Shown here piece after piece: positions 59,364 to 64,000 of a stretch of 64,000 nucleotides of DNA. Both the position numbers and the translations under genes were made by a program. Below the pieces are notes generated by a model. The model had not been told where the DNA came from and did not search any database. It worked only from the letters and a program-made list of their open reading frames with translations. The stretch is from Methanomassiliicoccales archaeon LGM-RCC1 (GTDB lineage: Archaea; Thermoplasmatota; Thermoplasmata; Methanomassiliicoccales; Methanomethylophilaceae): assembly GCA_030168575.1 (NCBI GenBank), contig CP115555.1:372001-436000 (forward strand), in the 5' to 3' direction. The stretch's first letter is position 1; each line of letters opens with the position of its first letter.

Positions 59364-59687
59364 TCAGACCTTAGTCATTGTATCAGCTATCCTATCCTGA
59401 CATTCGGATTCGAAATCGGTACCGACCTTCTGGACGAAGGCTCCCCATTCCTTAAGGAGACCGGGGTCGAGAGGCACTCTGACGTACTTCCCATCGACGA
59501 GGGTCACCAGTCTTAAGAGAGGCTCCTCGTAGCATCCCGTCTCCTTGTTGTAGGGGACCACTGACCTGAGGAACATCCTGATATTCCCCTTGTCGAAGGC
59601 AGCTATGTTCCTGACCTTGGTCTTCCTGTTCCTCTTTGTGTTCCTTGCCTTGTCGGATCTCTGATTATCAACTGTTGTTGTATCCAT
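59364..59687 (-). CDS. rep-linked conserved protein B, copy 1
   Basis: A 107-residue protein starting at the ATG at 59687, with a GGGGGATG site in front. A basic N-terminus (R-N-T-K-R-N-R-K-T-K-V-R-N) leads to F-D-K-G-N-I-R-M-F-L-R, L-L-R-L-V-T-L-V-D-G-K-Y-V-R-V-P-L-D and a helix. Homologous to the protein at 61988. The charged start and beta-rich core suggest a small nucleic-acid-binding protein, PC4-like at most. The gene faces away from the right att copy. The 270 bp between it and protein A shows no gene. Confidence 0.65.
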   Translation of the reverse strand: MDTTTVDNQRSDKARNTKRNRKTKVRNIAAFDKGNIRMFLRSVVPYNKETGCYEEPLLRLVTLVDGKYVRVPLDPGLLKEWGAFVQKVGTDFESECQDRIADTMTKV

Positions 59688-59797
59688 CGCATCCCCCCGT
59701 TTTGCTTGAGGTAGAGGTCGTACGGATGGAAGCCAAGACAATTCGGGCCCACAACTGTTTAGAGTAGCATCTGAGCTGTTCCCCACAACAATTGTAT

Positions 59798-59873
59798 CGC
59801 CAGAAATTGGCCCCCTCATAGAAAAAATTACGAAGATCTGGCTATTGTCGAAGTGGACTCGGTAGGGCCCACC
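59798..59873. repeat. middle att copy with arm sites
   Basis: CGGTAGGGCCCACC (59860-59873) repeats the tRNA-Met 3' end. CGCCAGAAATT begins 62 bp and GATCTGGCT 25 bp before it, exactly as at the right copy. It would be the junction between the two tandem elements. Confidence 0.75.
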
Positions 59874-59880
59874 TTTTTTT

Positions 59881-59897
59881 TTATGTCAATGACATAA
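59881..59897. repeat. palindrome beside the middle att copy
   Basis: TTATGTCA-A-TGACATAA, perfect 8-bp arms, 8 bp from the att repeat. GTCATATGAC lies in the same place beside the right copy (62551-62560). Together they may be recombinase or host-factor sites. The 170 bp that follow hold a GGGCTC/GAGCCC hairpin (59978-60003) and no gene. Confidence 0.55.
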
Positions 59898-60046
59898 TTT
59901 AAAATGGGCTCAACTAAGATGCTGTCCGTGTTTTTTCGGATGGAAAGTGACGGTTTTCGGCCGAGTTGGACTGTTGCGGGCTCGATTTCTGGAATCTGAG
60001 CCCAACAACAGTTGTCGCCCGGCCGGTGTGCCCGCACTACTATGGA

Positions 60047-60349
60047 TCAGGGCATGCTCTCAGACCTGCCCCTCATGACGTCATAGATGTTGTCTAGGAT
60101 GGATTCCTCGCGGTAGTTCGCGTAGTACTTCTGCGTGGTCTTGATCGAGTCGTGCCCCATTGCATAGGATACGCTCTCGATGGGTACCCCGCGGTCGAAC
60201 ATCCTCTGCCCGTAGGCGCGGCGGGCGTCCTTGAGAGCGAGCCTCTCGCCGATGATCTTCTCGACGCTCCTCTTCCTCTTGTTGATGGTCTCCATCGTGA
60301 CGAATCCCGACTTGACCATCAGAGGAGGGAACAGCGCCAGGGAAGGGTA
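60047..60349 (-). pseudogene. 3' remnant of a second tyrosine integrase
   Basis: About 100 codons homologous to the C-terminus of the integrase at 16698: A-L-F-P-P, E-K-I-I-G-E-R-L-A-L, D-A-R-R-A-Y-G-Q-R-M-F-D, Y-A-M-G-H-D-S-I-K-T-T-Q-K-Y-Y. The homology begins just after an in-frame stop near 60350, so the N-terminal two thirds are lost. The orientation and distance to the middle att copy match those of the intact integrase. Confidence 0.85.
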
Positions 60350-60381
60350 TTAATTTCTATGCTGAAGCCCATACCGTGCCC

Positions 60382-61443
60382 ATGAGCACAAGAACGAGGG
60401 GCATCATAGCCCTTGCCATCCTGATCGCCTTGGCGGTCGTTGCGCTGGTATTGTCCACCGCTGTACCGGACGACGACCAGACCGTCATCTTCGAAGTGAA
60501 GGTGGATGCCGATGGCAAACTGGCCTACATAGACATGACAGGGGATTACGGATTCGAGGACTACCTCAGGCACGGCTCGTCCGATCTGGATCTGACGGAC
60601 TTCTACGAATATCTCAAGGACAACGTGACGTGCGGGCGGTACATCAACGGCGTCATCCCCGGGAACTGTTCCGTCTTCGAGGCGACCGATGCCGACGGCT
60701 CCGGATACCTCGTGGGCAGGAACTTCGATTACAGATACAGCATGCCCGCGGTGGTCTACACCCATGCGGACGGCTGCTACCGGTCCATGAGCCTCGTCGA
60801 CATGAGGATGTTCGTGGACACCGACGAGGACTATCGCAAGCTGCCCGCCGATGTCAGGCTGAACGCGGCCCCGTACATCCCTCTGGACGGTGTCAACGAG
60901 AAGGGCGTCTTCGTTTGCGTCAACATGGTGCACAACGTCAGTGAGATGGACATGTCGGGTAAGACGCCAATCTTCACGACCTGCGCCCTGAGGATCATAC
61001 TCGACCATGCGGACTCCGCCGAGAAGGCCGTGGATCTCCTGCAGGATTACAGCCTGAGGGCCGAGGGATGCTACCATCTGTTAGTCACCGACACATCTGG
61101 CGATTCCAGGGCGATCGAGGTCATCGACGGGAGGATCAAGGCGACACCCACCGAACTGATGACTAACCATTACATCTACCCCGGCACTGGAGTTCCCATA
61201 TCCGAGAGCAGCCAACAAAGGTACGATATCATAAGGGATGCCCTGGACGCATCGGACGTCATGGACGAGGACCGGGTCAAGGACGTGCTGGTATCTGTCA
61301 AGCAGGATAGCTCCGACCTTTCCCATTACACCAGATGGTCGATCGTCTACGACACCGAGGACCTGACGGCCACCCTCTACCTCCGCACCGGCCAGACGAT
61401 GGACTATGATCATCCTATCAGACTAGAGCTCGCAGCGGCCTGA
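60382..61443 (+). CDS. membrane-anchored Ntn-hydrolase (acylase/BSH-like)
   Basis: A 353-residue protein with an N-terminal membrane helix (I-I-A-L-A-I-L-I-A-L-A-V-V-A-L-V-L) and a cholylglycine hydrolase/penicillin-V acylase-like domain. Evidence: G-N-C-S-V-F-E-A with the probable nucleophile Cys, G-R-N-F-D-Y, then G-V-N-E-K-G-V-F-V and later T-N-H-Y. Such enzymes cut amide bonds, including bile salt conjugates and acyl-homoserine lactones. The Cys is internal (near residue 90), so self-processing would be needed. A TATTAAT box lies about 30 nt upstream; GTG at 60376 is an alternative start. Confidence 0.75.
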   Translation: MSTRTRGIIALAILIALAVVALVLSTAVPDDDQTVIFEVKVDADGKLAYIDMTGDYGFEDYLRHGSSDLDLTDFYEYLKDNVTCGRYINGVIPGNCSVFEATDADGSGYLVGRNFDYRYSMPAVVYTHADGCYRSMSLVDMRMFVDTDEDYRKLPADVRLNAAPYIPLDGVNEKGVFVCVNMVHNVSEMDMSGKTPIFTTCALRIILDHADSAEKAVDLLQDYSLRAEGCYHLLVTDTSGDSRAIEVIDGRIKATPTELMTNHYIYPGTGVPISESSQQRYDIIRDALDASDVMDEDRVKDVLVSVKQDSSDLSHYTRWSIVYDTEDLTATLYLRTGQTMDYDHPIRLELAAA

Positions 61444-61510
61444 GCCTATGGAGTTCATCCCGAAGAGGGTCCCGACAAGTACTGTCTTTCGAAGGGGACC
61501 AAGAAGATCG

Positions 61511-61627
61511 TCATTGATCGCCTTGGGACCCTTGGAGAGAATCCGCGACTATGAACCGCATGTAGAATCCGTCCTCGTTGAATCCTGGGAAGTATGCGCA
61601 AGTCAGGCAGCATCTCTTAATTCCCAT
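61511..61627 (-). pseudogene. truncated Cys-rich gene of the second element
   Basis: A 38-codon frame whose start reads M-G-I-K-R-C-C-L-T-C-A-Y, like M-I-L-K-K-K-C-C-L-T-C-A-C of the gene at 58350. The similarity stops after about 12 residues and a stop follows soon. Its ATG lies inside the end of protein A copy 2, exactly as in the large element. The break probably marks where the acylase segment came in. Confidence 0.7.
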
Positions 61628-61991
61628 CCTTCACCACACACCCGCATGACATCAGGATCCTCCTGATCTCCTCGATATAGACTTCCTTGGTAGGGAACTT
61701 GAGATCCTCCATCGTCTTTCCGACTGTGATGAAGTACTCGCCCAAAAGCCTGATGACCTCCGGATCTGTGGGAAGCCAAATGCGCTTCTCCCCCATAGAT
61801 GTGTTCAGTCTGGGCTCCGGAGGGTTGTACTCCTGATTCTTGATGTCATAGTCTGCCACCAATGTGAAATTGGCGAAGAGGCGGCCGTAATGAAACTTGT
61901 TCAACGGCAGCCTCATGGGAGGTTTCGATACCGGCTGTGGGACCCCAAGCTTCTCTTGAGCTTCCTGGATGAATTCCTCCTCTGAGCTCAT
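61617..61991 (-). CDS. rep-linked conserved protein A, copy 2
   Basis: A 124-residue homologue of the protein at 58693: E-A-Q-E-K-L-G-V-P-Q-P-V-S-K-P-P-M-R-L-P, K-F-H-Y-G-R-L-F-A, W-L-P-T-D-P-E-V-I-R-L-L-G and a C-terminal C-G-C. No named family. It overlaps protein B copy 2 by 4 bp (ATGA), so in this element the two are directly coupled; in the large element 270 bp separate them. Confidence 0.65.
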   Translation of the reverse strand: MSSEEEFIQEAQEKLGVPQPVSKPPMRLPLNKFHYGRLFANFTLVADYDIKNQEYNPPEPRLNTSMGEKRIWLPTDPEVIRLLGEYFITVGKTMEDLKFPTKEVYIEEIRRILMSCGCVVKDGN

Positions 61992-62332
61992 TCGCTCGCC
62001 TCCTGGATAGCTTCCGGTTTCAAAGGGGCTGAGTACTCCAATCCTGAATCCTCCTTCATCGACAGTCCGGAACCGATCGATTGAAGGAATCCTCCCAACT
62101 CGATCAGAATCTCCTTGTCTAAAGGAATCCTCGCATACTTGCCGTCAACCAAAGAGACCAACCTTAGGAAGGGCTGGACGTACTCCTCAGAAACCTCGTC
62201 GAATGGCGTTATCTGTCTGAGAAATATCCTGATGTTCCCCTTCTCGAAGGACACAAGATTCCTGACCTTGGTCCTCTTGTTCTTCCTGCTGCTCCCGGCC
62301 TTGTAGGGCCCATACCTAGCTTTCGCTTTCAT
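61988..62332 (-). CDS. rep-linked conserved protein B, copy 2
   Basis: A 114-residue homologue of the protein at 59364: basic start (S-S-R-K-N-K-R-T-K-V-R-N), F-E-K-G-N-I-R-I-F-L-R, F-L-R-L-V-S-L-V-D-G-K-Y-A-R-I-P-L-D. The C-terminus is longer. It starts about 195 bp from the right att copy, the same relation as copy 1 to the middle att. Retention of both genes in a decayed element suggests they are still useful or the decay is recent. Confidence 0.65.
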   Translation of the reverse strand: MKAKARYGPYKAGSSRKNKRTKVRNLVSFEKGNIRIFLRQITPFDEVSEEYVQPFLRLVSLVDGKYARIPLDKEILIELGGFLQSIGSGLSMKEDSGLEYSAPLKPEAIQEASE

Positions 62333-62464
62333 ATTGATTACCTCGCTCTGAGTGCAATGTTGAGGGAACGGCTGTACGGCCGTCGTTGTTCTCAGATCGA
62401 GCGCTTAAAACCGGACCCACGCTACAAGGAATTCTTCCCTCTGTGTTCCCCACGGCATTTTTAT

Positions 62465-62545
62465 CGCCAGAAATTCGACTCTTTATAGAATATTTTTCTG
62501 TGATCTGGCTCAGTGAGATTTGGTTTCGGTAGGGCCCACCACTTT
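62465..62545. repeat. attR copy with arm sites
   Basis: CGGTAGGGCCCACCACTTT (62527-62545) equals 19 bp at the tRNA-Met 3' end. CGCCAGAAATT begins 62 bp and GATCTGGCT 25 bp upstream, as at the middle copy. This is the outer right boundary of the island; chromosome resumes to the right. Confidence 0.8.
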
Positions 62546-62606
62546 TTCATGTCATATGACTTACTCTCATGGACACAAAATAAGAGACGACCTTACAACG
62601 GTTAAC

Positions 62607-63034
62607 TCATTCCTGACCATTGTGCTTCAGCTTGATCTTCTGCTCGGATTCGTCAATGGTAATGACGAATTTATCAAAGAAACCCTGTCTGCCCAAGAGC
62701 GTAGGGGCGAAGAATTCCGTTTCTGAGAAAAGCACACGGAGGGGGATCTCATAAACGTAATGCTCATGACCCTTGGAGATCTCCACATGAATCCTGGTGA
62801 CGACGGACTCGACCGGACCAGATACGCCGAATGTCTTCACCTTTTTCCTGTTAGGTCAAGCCCTAATTTCGTGGCGTACCTGTAATCCATAGCGCTCATG
62901 TCAGCACCGCTATCGATCAGAGCATACTGCTCCAATTCCTTGTCGTTGTGAAAGAATCTGACGAGGACGTATGGACGCTTACTGATAGTCCCATTAGGGC
63001 TGGATGAATCCAGGTATCTGAAGTTCATCGTCAT
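62607..63034 (-). pseudogene. retropepsin-like aspartic protease, frameshifted
   Basis: Two frames (63034-62837 and 62840-62607) join into one 140-residue retropepsin-like protein. The first has the active-site strand Y-A-L-I-D-S-G-A-D-M-S-A-M-D and T-K-L-G-L-D-L. The second continues K-T-F-G-V-S-G-P and L-G-R-Q-G-F-F-D-K-F. The join is a run of five A on the minus strand (G-K-R-stop); a sixth A would give G-K-K-V-K-T-F. One-base deletion or sequencing error. The partner upstream is the DUF5678-like gene. Confidence 0.7.
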
Positions 63035-63038
63035 GCTA

Positions 63039-63236
63039 TCACAAAAGCATGCATTCCGCAGGTAGAACCTGAGTCACAAAAGGAACATATTTGTTGCCGC
63101 AAGCTTTGACGGTTTCATCATAGACCTCGTCGAACGACCTGGAGTGCGCTACGATAACACCTTCACACATGCCGACGAACTCGCCCTCGTAAAGGGTCTT
63201 ATCAAGCTTCATGAATGCATCGCCTGACTTACTCAT
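63039..63236 (-). CDS. DUF5678-like small protein
   Basis: A 65-residue protein with the pattern Y-E-G-E-F-V-G-M-C-E-G-V-I-V-A-H-S-R-S-F-D-E-V-Y, as in DUF5678 proteins that often precede retropepsin-like genes in archaea. It ends 4 bp before the frameshifted retropepsin-like gene, so the two are one transcript. Function unknown. Confidence 0.7.
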   Translation of the reverse strand: MSKSGDAFMKLDKTLYEGEFVGMCEGVIVAHSRSFDEVYDETVKACGNKYVPFVTQVLPAECMLL

Positions 63237-63473
63237 GATGATACGATATCATTCGACTTAAATAAAGAAGGTAGTTGTGGGGTCAGAATTTTACAAAAAA
63301 AACTTGTCCAAGGGGGTTGTTAAGCCGAGACTCACGCGTCCACCATTAGACTAAAACAATGCCGTTCTGATGGTGCAGTCGAGAATTAACACAAAAACAC
63401 GTTTTCCGTACTTCAAAACAACAGTTTGATATAATCCCAATAACTGCATGCATAATTATAGCGGGGGATAACC
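63237..63473. other. spacer between divergent genes
   Basis: About 240 bp with A/T runs. TTATAGCGGGGG before the leader-peptide gene at 63474 provides a TATA-like box and ribosome-binding site. No RNA gene could be confirmed. Confidence 0.5.
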
Positions 63474-63752
63474 GTGAGGGAAGAGCTATTGAAAGGTCTG
63501 ACCGAGGAACAGAAAGAGATGATCAAGGACTGCAGGAGTATGGAAGAGCTGCTGTCCATTGCCAAAAGAGAGGGCGTGGAGCTCTCGGAAGAGCAGTTGG
63601 GCGCAGTGACCGGCGGCTGTGGTACGGAAGTCAATCCTGTCTGTCCCAATTGCGGATGTACCGAGTTCACTGAGACCATGAGCGGTGGCGTAGGATACTA
63701 CGAATGTCAGGGCTGCGGTACCAAGTACAACGGCATGCTCCAATACAAATGA
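63474..63752 (+). CDS. Nif11-type leader peptide with Cys-rich tail
   Basis: A 92-residue protein starting with GTG, a GGGGG site in front. Residues 1-47 fit the Nif11-like leader of ribosomal peptide precursors (L-T-E-E-Q-K-E-M-I, M-E-E-L-L-S-I-A-K-R-E-G-V-E-L-S-E-E-Q-L), ending in V-T-G-G, the usual double-Gly cleavage site. The tail (49-92) has C-P-N-C-G-C and Y-E-C-Q-G-C-G, a zinc-ribbon-like set of Cys. It is either a modified-peptide precursor or a small zinc protein with this leader. A tandem copy follows; maturation genes may lie past the window. Confidence 0.78.
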   Translation: MREELLKGLTEEQKEMIKDCRSMEELLSIAKREGVELSEEQLGAVTGGCGTEVNPVCPNCGCTEFTETMSGGVGYYECQGCGTKYNGMLQYK

Positions 63753-63774
63753 TGATTCTGTCAGGTGATTCTAA

Positions 63775-64000
63775 ATGAAATCGGAATTGCTGAAAGGTCT
63801 GACCGAGGAACAGCTCGAACTGGCCAAGAAATGTGAATCCACGGAGGAGTTGTTGGCATTGGCCAAGGCGGAAGGCGTAGAGCTCACCGATGAACAGATG
63901 GCGGCCGTTACCGGCAGCTGTGACACAAGAGTCCTCCCTGTCTGTCCCAAATGCGGATGCACCGAATACATCGAGACCATGAACGACGGTATCGGTTACT
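63775..64000 (+). CDS. second Nif11-type leader peptide, 3' partial
   Basis: A paralogue of the preceding gene, 22 bp further on: L-L-K-G-L-T-E-E-Q-L-E-L-A, E-E-L-L-A-L-A-K-A-E-G-V-E-L-T-D-E-Q, V-T-G-S in place of V-T-G-G, then C-P-K-C-G-C-T-E-Y-I-E-T-M. It runs off the window. Leader and tail are both conserved, so the pair arose by duplication and is under selection at both ends. Confidence 0.75.
   Translation, partial: MKSELLKGLTEEQLELAKKCESTEELLALAKAEGVELTDEQMAAVTGSCDTRVLPVCPKCGCTEYIETMNDGIGY

Larger units (their letters stand above)
16561..59873. mobile_element. putative large integrated element at tRNA-Met
   Basis: Bounded by the 14-bp tRNA-derived repeat (16561-16574 and 59860-59873). 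It contains a tyrosine integrase and AbrB regulator at the left end, plasmid-type small genes to 21.7 kb, a corrinoid/surface-protein cargo to 54 kb, then a toxin-antitoxin pair and an HUH Rep with linked small genes at the right end. That the cargo entered with the element is inference: a smaller Rep/integrase element may have captured or been split by it. Confidence 0.65.
59860..62545. mobile_element. second, decayed element in tandem
   Basis: Lies between the middle and right tRNA-derived repeats. Layout matches the large element: integrase (only the 3' end left) inside the left att, then an acylase gene, then homologues of the Cys-rich gene (truncated) and proteins A and B, then att. rep is missing. 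It looks like a relic whose middle was replaced by the acylase gene. Confidence 0.65.

Noticed and set aside
63316-63356. tRNA-like stretch on the minus strand (TAGTCTAATGGTGGAC, like a D-arm)
   Set aside because: No anticodon stem or matching acceptor ends could be drawn around it; at best a tRNA relic.
1-64000. CRISPR arrays or cas genes
   Set aside because: No array of regularly spaced 25-40-bp direct repeats and no Cas-type motifs were found; the repeats present are tandem coding repeats, att copies or operators.

Overview
The window looks like the chromosome of a gut methanogen of the Methanomassiliicoccales type (Thermoplasmatota). It carries archaeal-only genes: the RbkR-type CTP-dependent riboflavin kinase, split PurS/PurL/PurQ, Cdc48/VAT, archaeal Elp3 and Trm56. 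Many genes have a TATA box about 25 nt before the start codon, which suggests leaderless transcripts. There are many secreted proteins with InlB-like, BspA-like LRR, beta-propeller and DUF4430-like domains, as in host-associated members of this order. The order-level assignment is inferred from gene content only.

Positions 1-16,500 are an ordinary core region: a DUF998-like membrane protein, rbkR, purSLQ, cdc48, a frameshifted Rpn-family gene, elp3 with small companions, a thioredoxin/thioredoxin reductase operon, an HTH-trm56-HD operon, two small regulators or zinc-binding proteins, tRNA-Asn, a membrane AlbA_2 protein and tRNA-Met(CAT).

Positions 16,561-62,545 look like a genomic island made by two tandem integrations into the 3' end of tRNA-Met. 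The terminal tRNA sequence recurs at 59,860 and 62,527. A tyrosine integrase lies just inside the left att copy, and a truncated homologous integrase lies just inside the middle copy. The large element (about 43 kb) carries an integrase with a divergent AbrB-type regulator, a run of small plasmid/phage-type genes (18.0-21.7 kb), cargo (22-54 kb), then a metallopeptidase-like gene, a toxin-antitoxin pair, an HUH rolling-circle Rep and three small linked genes. The small element (about 2.7 kb) is a decayed relative: an integrase tail, a penicillin-acylase/bile-salt-hydrolase-like gene, and homologues of the same three small genes.

The cargo reads as a corrinoid-scavenging system. A six-gene operon (54,165 to 45,244, minus strand) encodes surface proteins with DUF4430-like domains (the fold of the C-terminal domain of vertebrate intrinsic factor/transcobalamin), a BtuF-like binding protein fused to such a domain, and BtuC and BtuD homologues. 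cbiZ (corrinoid remodelling) lies at the other end. Between them are a duplicated pair of secreted proteins with DUF4430-like and InlB-like domains, a 1,892-residue surface protein with four near-perfect 90-residue repeats, a DUF4430/Big_2 stalk protein, a BspA-like LRR protein and zinc-ribbon/HTH regulators. Methylotrophic methanogenesis in this order depends on corrinoid proteins, so the cargo makes biological sense. The corrinoid ligand itself is inferred from families and context.

Beyond the right att copy (62.6-64 kb) lie a frameshifted retropepsin-like gene, a DUF5678-like gene, and two tandem Nif11-type leader-peptide genes with GG/GS cleavage-like sites and Cys-rich tails. The second runs off the window.
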